Assembly: GCA_030626085.1 (NCBI GenBank)
Contig: DAOUPQ010000085.1
Span: forward strand, 1-7,917
Direction of reading: 5' to 3'
Source: Flavobacteriia bacterium
GTDB taxonomy: Bacteria > Bacteroidota > Bacteroidia > Flavobacteriales > Flavobacteriaceae
Length of the DNA: 7,917 nucleotides
Shown piece by piece: positions 1 through 7,119 of the stretch (its first letter is position 1; the number at the start of each line of letters is the position of its first letter). Position numbers and translations under genes: made by a program. The notes beneath the pieces were generated by a model, which was not told where the DNA came from, did no database searches, and worked only from the letters and a program-made list of their open reading frames with translations.

Positions 1-1314
1 AAAGCTTTTGAAATTTGCGACACACCTAAAAGTGTTATTCAATATAAACCAAGTATTGATAAGACGGTATTTTTTAAACCTTACGTTACATACGCCACAT
101 TATCTTTTTTAGAAAAATATAATCCGGCAGAAATAATTGAAAAGATAAAAAGATCAAATTTAACAGGTCGTGGTGGTGCCTTTTTCCCAACAGGTTTAAA
201 ATGGCAATTTTGCCATAATAATAAAGCCGATCAAAAGTATATTATTTGTAATGCTGATGAAGGTGAACCAGGTACTTTTAAAGATAGAGTATTGTTAGAA
301 GAATATCCTGAATTACTAATTGAAGGGATGATATTTGCCGCATACTCAGTTGGGGCATCCCAAGGAGCAATTTATCTTAGAGCTGAATACCGCTATTTGA
401 AAGAAAAACTAGAAAAATTATTATCTAAGTACAGAGAAGATGGTAAACTAGGAAAAGAAATTTCGGCTAAAATACCCTTTGATTTTGACATTTATATCCA
501 TTTAGGTGCAGGTGCTTATATATGTGGAGAAGAGACGGCTCTTATCCATTCTATGGAAGGAAAAAGAGGTGAACCAAGCACAAAAGAGATTTTCCCTGTT
601 GAAAAAGGTTTTAATGATAAACCAACTGTTGTAAATAACGTTGAAACGCTGTGTGCTGTTCCTAGAATTCTTGAAATGGGCGTTGATTCTTGGTTAGCAT
701 TAGGTACAGATAAAACACCCGGAACTAAATTGTTAAGTGTTTCCGGAGATTTAGAAAAGAAAGGAATTTATGAAATCGAATGGGGAATGAATATGCGAGA
801 GTTTATCAAATTAACCGGAGCCAAAGACATCAAAATGATTCAATTTAGTGGTCCATCTGGAGAATTGCTGTCTGAAATTGATTTCGACAGAAACATTAGT
901 GGTGAGGATTTACAATGCGGTGGCTCTGTAATGATTTTTGACAATAAAAGAGATCTCCTTCATATTTTAAAAAATTACTCTAATTTCTTTGTTGAAGAAT
1001 CTTGTGGTATATGTGTACCGTGTAGAACAGGAAATTTTCTTTTAAATAAAAAAATAAATAAGTTGATATTAGGGCATGCCGAAGAAAAGGATTTAGCAGA
1101 TATTAAAGAATGGAGTAAAATCATTAAAACAACCAGTCGTTGCGGGTTAGGTCAATCATCTTCTAATTCTCTGAATGATGCAATGAAAAAATTTCCAGAA
1201 ATTTTTAAACAGAGATTATCAGAAAACACTGATTTTAATAAAGCTTTCAATTTAGAAAAAGCAATAGAAGAATACGATAATATAATTAACGATTTATCTA
1301 CAACATATGAATAA
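1..1314 (+). CDS. hoxF: NAD-reducing [NiFe] hydrogenase diaphorase subunit HoxF (5' partial)
   Basis: This is the flavoprotein subunit of the cytoplasmic NAD-linked hydrogenase, which carries FMN and the NAD(H) site and passes electrons to the HoxU iron-sulfur chain. The frame is open from base 1 with no start codon, so the N-terminus (usually a NuoE-like domain of roughly 150 residues) lies upstream; 437 residues are visible. Family motifs in visible numbering are an FMN/NADH loop GRGGAFFPTG at 56-65, NADEGEPGTFKDR at 84-96, GAGAYICGEE at 169-178, and [4Fe-4S] ligands Cys335, Cys338, Cys341 (CGICVPC) and Cys381 (RCGLGQ). The loop has Phe61 where complex I NuoF normally has Gly. The stop overlaps the start of the next gene by 8 bp, so the two are translationally coupled. 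NuoF of complex I is the main alternative, but the HoxY and HoxH partners that follow settle it as HoxF. Confidence 0.95.
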   Translation, partial: KAFEICDTPKSVIQYKPSIDKTVFFKPYVTYATLSFLEKYNPAEIIEKIKRSNLTGRGGAFFPTGLKWQFCHNNKADQKYIICNADEGEPGTFKDRVLLEEYPELLIEGMIFAAYSVGASQGAIYLRAEYRYLKEKLEKLLSKYREDGKLGKEISAKIPFDFDIYIHLGAGAYICGEETALIHSMEGKRGEPSTKEIFPVEKGFNDKPTVVNNVETLCAVPRILEMGVDSWLALGTDKTPGTKLLSVSGDLEKKGIYEIEWGMNMREFIKLTGAKDIKMIQFSGPSGELLSEIDFDRNISGEDLQCGGSVMIFDNKRDLLHILKNYSNFFVEESCGICVPCRTGNFLLNKKINKLILGHAEEKDLADIKEWSKIIKTTSRCGLGQSSSNSLNDAMKKFPEIFKQRLSENTDFNKAFNLEKAIEEYDNIINDLSTTYE

Positions 1315-2572
1315 CAAGGTCAAACTAACAATAGATGGCAAATTAATCAAAGCAGAGGCAGGGAAAAATTTAGTAGATGTTGCCAAGGAAAATAAGATTT
1401 TCATACCCACTTTATGCTATTTTAAAGAGCTGAATCCTTTAGGAACTTGTAGAATTTGCACAGTAAAACTCAATGGTAAACATACTACGGGTTGTACCGT
1501 AAAAGTTAGTGAAGGGATGAATATAGAAGTGAATACTCCTGAGTTATTAGATAACAGAAAAGCGATCATTGAAATGCTTTATGCTGAAGGGAATCATTTC
1601 TGTCCTACTTGTGAAAAAAGTGGTAATTGTGATATGCAAAACCACGCTTATGACATGGGAATTACCGTTACGCGTTATCCACACGTTTTTAGTGATAAAA
1701 TAGTTGATATTACACCAAAGCGGATGATCATGGAAACTAATCGTTGTATTTTATGTAAACGCTGTGTAGAAGAGATCAAAACCAGAGATGGTAAAGATGT
1801 ATTTTCTTTTGTACAAAGAGGTGTTAGAACCAGAGTTAATATTGATTATGAACAAGAGGCTAAATTAAGTGAAGCTGAAGCATTATATGCAATGAAAATT
1901 TGTCCTGTTGGTGCCATCCTTATAAAAGGGGTAGCACATGAGCAACCATTCGGCGAACGTAAATACGATGTTTTGGGTAAAGATGTTATTCCGTCTTTAA
2001 AAAACGGAAAAATAAAAAAAGAAGATCATGAAAAATTCATCATAGCTACTACTTCTCTTGCGGGTTGTTTTGGTTGTCATATGTCTCTTTTAGATATTGA
2101 TACTGATTTAATAGATATGCTTGAAATAGTAGAATTTAACAAATCTCCATTTACAGATATTAAAAAATTCAGTAAACGTTGTCATATAGGTCTTATTGAA
2201 GGAGGTTGTGCAAATGTTGAAAATGTACATGTTTTACGAGAGTTCCGTAAGAAATGTGATATTCTAATTGGATTTGGAGAATGTGCCATCATGGGAGGTA
2301 TACCGGCAATGCGAAATTTTATTTCTCTAAAAGAATGTTTAGAAGAATCTTATTTAAATGGTGCTACCAGTGAGATCGGTGCTGATATTATTCCGGCACA
2401 TGAAGACTTACCAAAATTATTAAATAATGTTTATCCTTGTAATGAAGTTGTCAAAATAGATTATTACATACCAGGTTGCCCTCCAAATGCAGAACATATC
2501 TGGAAAGTGGTCAAAAGTATTTTGTTAGGTGAGAAATTTTCAATCACGCATGATGAATTTAAATACGATTAA
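1307..2572 (+). CDS. hoxUY: Fused HoxU-HoxY: diaphorase iron-sulfur subunit joined to hydrogenase small subunit
   Basis: One 421-residue frame holds two proteins that are separate in well-studied Hox enzymes. Residues 1-235 match HoxU: a ferredoxin-like [2Fe-2S] domain (Cys37, Cys48, Cys51, Cys63), a NuoG-like His97/Cys99/Cys102/Cys108 cluster site, and a [4Fe-4S] site with Cys147, Cys150, Cys153 and Cys199. Residues from about 244 match HoxY: Cys254 and Cys257 (GCFGC), Cys326 (GECAIMGG) and Cys391 (PGCPP), the four ligands expected for the proximal [4Fe-4S] cluster facing HoxH. The C-terminus ends FKYD, much like the HoxY end I recall from Ralstonia. Both parts look complete, so electrons could run from the H2 site to the diaphorase within one chain. 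HoxY has no start of its own: there is no in-frame ATG between Met196 and Met259. The ATG at 1307 overlaps the hoxF stop. Family assignment is firm; that the fusion is real rather than a sequence error is likely. Confidence 0.93.
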   Translation: MNNKVKLTIDGKLIKAEAGKNLVDVAKENKIFIPTLCYFKELNPLGTCRICTVKLNGKHTTGCTVKVSEGMNIEVNTPELLDNRKAIIEMLYAEGNHFCPTCEKSGNCDMQNHAYDMGITVTRYPHVFSDKIVDITPKRMIMETNRCILCKRCVEEIKTRDGKDVFSFVQRGVRTRVNIDYEQEAKLSEAEALYAMKICPVGAILIKGVAHEQPFGERKYDVLGKDVIPSLKNGKIKKEDHEKFIIATTSLAGCFGCHMSLLDIDTDLIDMLEIVEFNKSPFTDIKKFSKRCHIGLIEGGCANVENVHVLREFRKKCDILIGFGECAIMGGIPAMRNFISLKECLEESYLNGATSEIGADIIPAHEDLPKLLNNVYPCNEVVKIDYYIPGCPPNAEHIWKVVKSILLGEKFSITHDEFKYD

Positions 2573-2622
2573 TGAAAATGTCAAAAGTAGGAAACTATAA
2601 GTTTGATTTTTTAATTCAATAA
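2572..2622 (+). other. Possible 16-codon micro-ORF between hoxUY and hoxH
   Basis: The spacer holds an ATG whose A is the last base of the hoxUY stop (TAATG). It opens a 16-codon frame, MKMSKVGNYKFDFLIQ, that stops 6 bases before the hoxH ATG. It resembles nothing I recognise. It could act as a coupling cistron that keeps ribosomes moving from hoxUY to hoxH, or it may be chance. A run of nine A (2621-2629) follows and probably serves as the A-rich ribosome-binding leader of hoxH. Confidence 0.15.
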
Positions 2623-2628
2623 AAAAAA

Positions 2629-4080
2629 ATGTTAAAAAAATTAGTAATAGATCCCGTAACAAGAGTTGAAGGACACGGTAAAGTAACCGTTCACTTAGAC
2701 GATAATAACAAAGTAACAGATGCTAAATTTCATATTGTTGAATTTAGAGGATTTGAACGTTTTATTCAAGGACATCCATATTGGGAAGCACCTGTAATGG
2801 TACAACGTTTATGTGGGATTTGCCCCGTAAGTCATCATTTAGCTGCTGCAAAGGCAATTGATCAAATTGTAGGTATTGAACCCAAAGATTTGTCTGTGCC
2901 AGCTCAAAAAATTAGAAAATTATTGCATTTTGGTCAAGTATTTCAATCACATGCACTACATTTTTTCTATTTGGCTTCACCTGATTTACTTTTTGGTGCC
3001 GAATCTGATCCTTTGAAAAGGAATATTGTTGGTGTTGCTATGGAATATCCTGAATTAGCAAAAAAAGGAATCTTGATGCGTAAATTCGGACAAGAGATCA
3101 TCAAACTGGTTGCTGGGAAACGTATTCATGGAATTTCTACAACACCCGGTGGCGTACATAAAAGAGTTAGTGCAAAAGAGCGTACTTATTTTTTAGATGG
3201 TAAAGATATTCCATCCATTGATACAATGATAGAATGGTCTATTGAAATAATTGACTTTATGAAATCTTATCATATTACCAATAAAGAATTTTTAGATTCA
3301 TTTGCTAAATATCCTTCCGGACATCTGGGTTTGGTAAATAAAAAAAATGGATTCTTAGAGTTATATGACGGTGTGTTAAGAGCTACAGATAGTGTTGGAA
3401 ATATTACCTTAAATGATATTCCAAATGATGACTACAATCAATATTTTTATGAAAGTGTTAAAAAATGGACATATCTAAAATTTCCTTATTTAAAACATTT
3501 AGGTAAAGAAAAAGGCTGGAATCGTGTTGGTCCTTTAGCAAGAATTAATATTTGTGAAGGAATTGAAACACCATTAGCTGAGCGAGAACGTCTAGATTTT
3601 AAAGCGATTACAAATGGTGGAATTAACAATATGACCATGTACACACATTGGGCAAGATTGATAGAAGTGTTGTATTGTGCAGAAATGATGAAAAATTTAC
3701 TCGAAGACGATGATATCTTAAGTAATGACCTTACAAGAAAAGGAGAACGCAGAAAAGAAGGTATTGGTATTATTGAAGCACCTCGCGGAACTTTAATTCA
3801 CCATTATGAAGTAGATGATAAAGACAGAATTACACGTTGTAATCTTATTGTTTCAACTACCCATAACAATGAACCTATGAATCAGGCTGTTCGTTGGGTT
3901 GCCGATAATGTTTTAGATGGAAAACCTAAAATTACCGAAGGCATGTTGAATCAGGTTGAGGTAGCAATAAGGGCTTATGATCCTTGCTTGAGTTGCGCAA
4001 CTCACGCTTTGGGTCAAATGCCATTAGAAATTTCACTTTATGATTCTTTAGGTAATATAATTGATGTAAGACGTAATTAA
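2629..4080 (+). CDS. hoxH: NAD-reducing [NiFe] hydrogenase large subunit HoxH
   Basis: HoxH is the catalytic subunit that holds the NiFe(CN)2CO centre and interconverts H2 with protons and electrons in the cytoplasm, working with the HoxY domain encoded just upstream. Of 483 residues, the N-terminal metal motif RLCGICPVSHH lies at 60-70 (Cys62, Cys65) and the C-terminal motif DPCLSCATH at 451-459 (Cys453, Cys456). The 24 residues after His459, beginning ALGQMPLEIS, are the C-terminal extension that the maturation protease is expected to remove. The early DPVTRVEGHGK segment is typical of the family, and the length is normal for HoxH. The start at 2629 fits the family N-terminus and follows an A-rich leader 56 bp after hoxUY. 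All four metal-binding cysteines are present, so the enzyme should be active provided that hyp maturation genes exist elsewhere. Confidence 0.96.
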   Translation: MLKKLVIDPVTRVEGHGKVTVHLDDNNKVTDAKFHIVEFRGFERFIQGHPYWEAPVMVQRLCGICPVSHHLAAAKAIDQIVGIEPKDLSVPAQKIRKLLHFGQVFQSHALHFFYLASPDLLFGAESDPLKRNIVGVAMEYPELAKKGILMRKFGQEIIKLVAGKRIHGISTTPGGVHKRVSAKERTYFLDGKDIPSIDTMIEWSIEIIDFMKSYHITNKEFLDSFAKYPSGHLGLVNKKNGFLELYDGVLRATDSVGNITLNDIPNDDYNQYFYESVKKWTYLKFPYLKHLGKEKGWNRVGPLARINICEGIETPLAERERLDFKAITNGGINNMTMYTHWARLIEVLYCAEMMKNLLEDDDILSNDLTRKGERRKEGIGIIEAPRGTLIHHYEVDDKDRITRCNLIVSTTHNNEPMNQAVRWVADNVLDGKPKITEGMLNQVEVAIRAYDPCLSCATHALGQMPLEISLYDSLGNIIDVRRN

Positions 4081-4111
4081 ATAGTTTAATAATGCTGTTA
4101 ATACTTTGATA

Positions 4112-4558
4112 ATGAAAAATAAAACAATTGTTTTAGGCATTGGTAATATTGGACGTCAGGATGATGGACTTGGTTGGTTATTTTTAGATTTTTTAAAAGT
4201 TGAAGGTTTTAAAGGTATTGATGTTGAGTATAGATATCAGTTACAAATTGAAGATGCCGAACTAATTAGTCATTACGATAAGGTAGTTTTTGTAGATGCT
4301 ACAATTGAAAATATTAAAGATGGTTTTTATTATAGAATTTGTGAACCATCTGATAAATTTGGTTTCAGTTCTCATGAACTAGAGCCTGAAACAATTTTAT
4401 TTTTAGAGAATGATTTATACAACCAAAATCCTAAAGCTTTTATATTGGGAATTCAGGGATATAAATGGAATTTAAAAATAGGATTGAGTAAAGAAGCTAA
4501 AGCGAATTTGGATAAAGCAGAGAAGTATTTTAGTTCAGTTGGCACTTTGTCTGTGTAG
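4112..4558 (+). CDS. hoxW: Hydrogenase maturation endopeptidase HoxW
   Basis: HoxW is a cytoplasmic nickel-sensing endopeptidase (HycI/HybD family) that cuts the C-terminal tail off the large subunit after nickel is loaded; here the likely target is the bond after His459 of HoxH. From the ATG at 4112 the protein has 148 residues, a usual length. The N-terminal signature GIGNIGRQDDG spans 9-19. Candidate nickel ligands, by analogy with HybD, are Asp17 or Asp18, Asp62 (FVDAT) and His88 (SSHELEP). The GIQGYKW segment at 113-119 is also characteristic of the family. A TTG six bases upstream would add two residues (MI), but the ATG gives the normal start. It lies 31 bp after hoxH and is the last gene of the hox set, converging on pth with 34 bp between the stop codons. 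Confidence 0.92.
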   Translation: MKNKTIVLGIGNIGRQDDGLGWLFLDFLKVEGFKGIDVEYRYQLQIEDAELISHYDKVVFVDATIENIKDGFYYRICEPSDKFGFSSHELEPETILFLENDLYNQNPKAFILGIQGYKWNLKIGLSKEAKANLDKAEKYFSSVGTLSV

Positions 4559-4592
4559 GCGATGAATTATACCAGATAAATTTATTAAAATA

Positions 4593-5219
4593 TTACTTAC
4601 CATTAAAAATATTCATAGTATTATTAATTCCTGCTAGACCAAAAGAAGGGATAATTTGATTTATTTTATCTAGACGTTCAGGAAGTATTTCTTTTTCCTC
4701 GGAAGTCCATTTTCCTAAAACATAATCAATTTGTCGCCCTTTTTTATAATCTCCTCCAATACCAAATCTTAACCGAGGGTAAATATTTGTTTGTAAAATA
4801 TCCTGAATATTTTGCATGCCGTTATGGCCTCCGGCACTTCCTTTATTTTTTAGGCGAATTGTACCAAAAGGAATATTTACATCATCAGTTATAATTAATA
4901 AATTATCAAGAGGTATTTTTTCTTTTTCCATCCAATATTTAACAGCTTTGCCACTTAAATTCATGTATGTATTGGGTTTTAATAAGATAAAAGATCTGCC
5001 TTTAAATTTAAAAGAAGTTATATCAGCTAGTTTTTTTGTTTCAAAAGATATTTCTTTTGTTTTTGCTAAATTATCTAGAACAGAAAATCCAATATTATGG
5101 CGGGTATCTTTATATTTATCACCAATATTTCCCAAGCCAACAATTAAATATTTTTTCATGTTGTCTGTTTTGTTATTTTCTGATTGAAAAAAAGATATAA
5201 ATTTTGAAATAAAATTCAT
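4593..5219 (-). CDS. pth: Peptidyl-tRNA hydrolase
   Basis: Pth is a cytoplasmic esterase that frees tRNA from peptidyl-tRNAs dropped by stalled ribosomes, and is normally essential. In the 208-residue form the catalytic and substrate-binding residues known from E. coli Pth are present: Asn31 (VGLGN), His41 (TRHN), Asn87 (YMNLSGKAV), Asp112 (ITDDVNIPFG) and Asn133 (GGHNG). The core begins at Met21 (MKKYLIVGLGN), whose codon starts at 5159. The first 20 residues are an extension rich in Phe, Lys and Asn that E. coli Pth lacks; I recall similar extensions in flavobacterial entries but cannot confirm it here. The upstream ATG at 5219 lies only 11 bases past a strong terminator, which makes the choice between the two starts open. 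It is third in the prs-rplY-pth order and converges on hoxW. Confidence 0.94.
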   Translation of the reverse strand: MNFISKFISFFQSENNKTDNMKKYLIVGLGNIGDKYKDTRHNIGFSVLDNLAKTKEISFETKKLADITSFKFKGRSFILLKPNTYMNLSGKAVKYWMEKEKIPLDNLLIITDDVNIPFGTIRLKNKGSAGGHNGMQNIQDILQTNIYPRLRFGIGGDYKKGRQIDYVLGKWTSEEKEILPERLDKINQIIPSFGLAGINNTMNIFNGK

Positions 5220-5230
5220 CCTATAAAAGT

Positions 5231-5260
5231 ATAAAAAAAGCTGCCTTTACAGACAGCTTT
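5231..5260 (-). terminator. Rho-independent terminator between rplY and pth
   Basis: Read on the - strand, AAAGCTGTC (5260-5252), a 6-base loop and GGCAGCTTT (5245-5237) form a 9-bp stem with one G-T pair. The stem runs straight into further T residues (5236-5233), making seven T in all. It sits 22 bp after the rplY stop and should end most prs-rplY transcripts. It also lies just upstream of the first pth ATG, so pth must depend on read-through or on a promoter of its own. Confidence 0.82.
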
Positions 5261-5282
5261 GCTTTCAAAAAACAATTTGATA

Positions 5283-5978
5283 TTATTTTTTATATTTATC
5301 TGCTGGAGTTGTTCCTCCTTCAGTTGCCTTACCTTCAGCACCTTCAGCACCTTCAGTGCCTTCAGCACCTTCAGCACCTTCTTCACCTTCTTCACCTTCT
5401 TCATCTTCGTCAACTACTTCTTCAACTACTGCACGTGCAATACGAACTTGACAAATTACAGTATTATCAGGATGTAGAATTGTATAAGCATCATCTCCAC
5501 CAACTTCGGTTACATATATTTTATCACCAATTTCTAGTTTTGATATATCAGCACTGATAAAATCTGGTAGATTAGCTGGTTTAGCTTTTATTTTTAATGT
5601 TCTAGAAGGAAAACGCAAAATACCACCTGCAACAATACCCGGAGCACTACCTGTAAGTTTTACAGGAATATTCATGGTTATTTCTTTGTCTTCAAATAAT
5701 TGATAAAAATCAATATGCATTATTTTATCCGATACCGGATTAAACTGAATATCTTGCATAATAGCAGCATAAGTCTCGCCATTTTCAAGTTCAATCTTTG
5801 CAGTGTAAATATTTGGGGTATAAACCAAATTTTTAAAACTGATTTCATCTGCTGAAAAGTGTATTGGTTGTTCTCCTCCGTATAACACGCAAGGAACCTT
5901 CCCAGCATTACGTAAGGCTTTGGTTGCTACCTTGCCTACGCTTTCTCTTTGAGATCCTTTGATCGTAATTGATTTCAT
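5283..5978 (-). CDS. rplY: 50S ribosomal protein L25 / general stress protein Ctc
   Basis: L25 of the long Ctc type binds 5S rRNA in the large ribosomal subunit. The 231-residue protein starts MKSITIKGSQRESVGK, followed by an L25 beta-barrel domain over about residues 1-95 (RNAGKVPCVLYGG at 23-35, HIDFYQL at 88-94) and a Ctc C-terminal domain to about 186. Residues 187-222 form a highly acidic, disordered tail of EEG, AEG and TEG triplets, ending in the basic DKYKK. The tail is encoded by a 9-bp tandem repeat. Only 22 bp separate it from the prs stop, so it is almost certainly transcribed with prs, and a terminator follows its stop. Such acidic tails are common in Bacteroidetes L25 as far as I recall; tail length probably varies between strains. 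Confidence 0.94.
   Translation of the reverse strand: MKSITIKGSQRESVGKVATKALRNAGKVPCVLYGGEQPIHFSADEISFKNLVYTPNIYTAKIELENGETYAAIMQDIQFNPVSDKIMHIDFYQLFEDKEITMNIPVKLTGSAPGIVAGGILRFPSRTLKIKAKPANLPDFISADISKLEIGDKIYVTEVGGDDAYTILHPDNTVICQVRIARAVVEEVVDEDEEGEEGEEGAEGAEGTEGAEGAEGKATEGGTTPADKYKK
5332..5403 (-). repeat. 9-bp tandem repeat encoding the acidic tail of L25
   Basis: Eight back-to-back 9-base units read on the + strand as ccttcagca (four exact copies), ccttcagtg (one) and ccttcttca (three). They encode AEG, TEG and EEG triplets on the - strand. The unit length is a multiple of three, so slippage would change tail length without breaking the frame. Confidence 0.9.
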
Positions 5979-6000
5979 TGTTTTTTAATTAAGTTATTTA

Positions 6001-6942
6001 TTACATTAAAAATTGATCGCTGATTGAAGTATTGTCTTGTACTTTACGCATCACCTCAGCAAATAAGGGGGCGCAAGATACTATTTTTATTTTAGAACTT
6101 GTATGTTTTAAAGGAATTGTATCTGTAATGATTAATTCTTCTAAACTTGACTTTTGAATTCGGTTATAGGCATCTCCTGATAATACAGCATGAGTAGCTA
6201 CTGCCCTAACGCTAATTGCACCTTTTTCAATCATCAAGTCGGCAGCTTTGGTTAAGGTACCGGCAGTATCAACTATATCATCAACAATAATAACATTTCT
6301 TCCCTTTACATCGCCAATTAATTCCATAAGTGAGATAATGTTTGCTTTTTCGCGTTGTTTGTAGCAAATTACAACTTCACTATTTAAATATTTTGAATAA
6401 GCATAAGCTCTTTTTGAACCCCCTAAATCAGGAGATGCGATGGTAATATTATCAAGATTTAGATTCTCAATATATGGTAAAAGAATGGTTGAGGCATATA
6501 AATGATCAACAGGAATTTCAAAAAAACCTTGAATTTGATCAGCGTGTAAATCCATTGTGATGACTCTTGTGGCACCAGCTGTTTGTAATAACTTTGCTAC
6601 CATTTTAGCAGCAATTGGCACACGAGGTTTATCCTTTCTATCTTGTCTTGCCCATCCATAGTATGGCATCACCGCAGTAATATGCCTTGCTGAAGCCCTT
6701 TTGGCTGCATCGATCATTAAGAGTATTTCCATTAAATTATCAGAAGGAGGATTGGTAGAACCTATTAAGAAAATTCTTCTCCCTCTTATCGATTCTTCAA
6801 ATGAAACTCTAAATTCACCATCGCTAAATACATTTTTATTTACAACACCGAGTTTCATACCATATTCATCAGCAATTTTTTGAGCTAATTCGGTACTTTG
6901 TGAGCAATCGAATATTTTTGGATTAGGCATATTTAGTTCCAT
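6001..6942 (-). CDS. prs: Ribose-phosphate pyrophosphokinase (PRPP synthase)
   Basis: Prs makes 5-phosphoribosyl-1-diphosphate from ribose 5-phosphate and ATP, feeding purine, pyrimidine, NAD, histidine and tryptophan synthesis. From the ATG at 6942 the protein has 313 residues, a typical bacterial length. Visible motifs are FSDGEF at 39-44, the ATP-binding region ARQDRKDKPR at 98-107, the catalytic-histidine segment DLHADQIQGFF at 131-141, and the PRPP-binding loop VDDIVDTAGTL at 220-230. The reading frame stays open to an ATG at 7053, but the 37 extra residues look like translated non-coding DNA (rich in Ile, Lys and Asn). They would also start upstream of the TAnnTTTG promoter element, so the short form is preferred. 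An ATG at 6930 is a further alternative. It heads the prs-rplY-pth cluster, with rplY following after 22 bp. Confidence 0.95.
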   Translation of the reverse strand: MELNMPNPKIFDCSQSTELAQKIADEYGMKLGVVNKNVFSDGEFRVSFEESIRGRRIFLIGSTNPPSDNLMEILLMIDAAKRASARHITAVMPYYGWARQDRKDKPRVPIAAKMVAKLLQTAGATRVITMDLHADQIQGFFEIPVDHLYASTILLPYIENLNLDNITIASPDLGGSKRAYAYSKYLNSEVVICYKQREKANIISLMELIGDVKGRNVIIVDDIVDTAGTLTKAADLMIEKGAISVRAVATHAVLSGDAYNRIQKSSLEELIITDTIPLKHTSSKIKIVSCAPLFAEVMRKVQDNTSISDQFLM

Positions 6943-7005
6943 TTTAATATGTTGTGTTTTAAGGTATTGTTTTAGATTATTTTTTGTAAAATTAATTAAA
7001 TATTT

Positions 7006-7013
7006 CAAATGTA
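7006..7013 (-). promoter_or_regulatory. Promoter -7 element for the prs-rplY transcript
   Basis: The - strand reads TACATTTG, an exact match to the Bacteroidetes -7 consensus TAnnTTTG, 64 bp upstream of the chosen prs start. No convincing -33 TTTG partner is present at the usual spacing. The element places the transcript start near 7000 and argues against prs starting at 7053. Confidence 0.5.
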
Positions 7014-7093
7014 AATGAATTTTAATGGAACTTTTTATATAAAATATTTTCAAAGAAAAGTGCTAAAAAAATAAGTTTTTTAAACAAATAACT

Positions 7094-7101
7094 TATATTT
7101 G
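7094..7101 (+). promoter_or_regulatory. Promoter -7 element for tRNA-Leu
   Basis: The sequence TATATTTG matches the Bacteroidetes -7 consensus TAnnTTTG exactly. The -33 region is weak. It overlaps a small inverted repeat (CAAATA at 7085-7090, TATTTG at 7096-7101). Transcription starting near 7108 would run through the nuclease remnant and the tRNA to the terminator at 7332, giving a tRNA precursor with a 5' leader of about 135 nt. Confidence 0.5.
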
Positions 7102-7119
7102 CAGTCCGTTTTTTTATAA

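Noticed and set aside
292..294. TTG at 292 as a start for HoxF
   Set aside because: The frame is open back to base 1 and upstream codons encode essential conserved motifs (GRGGAFFPTG, NADEGEPGTFKDR).
4816..5187. A 123-codon + strand frame opposite pth
   Set aside because: Antisense to well-conserved pth codons; no recognisable domain.
5332..5403. Repeat array considered as a CRISPR
   Set aside because: Units are 9 bp, contiguous with no spacers, and lie inside the rplY coding frame.
5216..5557. Three other-frame ORFs rich in Leu/His, Ser/Phe or Lys/Val repeats over the rplY tail
   Set aside because: They are shadows of the 9-bp repeat that encodes the acidic L25 tail; low-complexity composition and no independent start context.
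5720..5908. A 62-codon - strand frame inside rplY
   Set aside because: Out-of-frame shadow of the conserved L25 domain.
6701..6883. A 60-codon + strand frame opposite prs
   Set aside because: Antisense to conserved prs codons; no recognisable product.
6943..7053. N-terminal extension of Prs to an ATG at 7053
   Set aside because: Would give 350 rather than 313 residues, reads as AT-rich non-coding DNA, and begins upstream of the TAnnTTTG element at 7006-7013.
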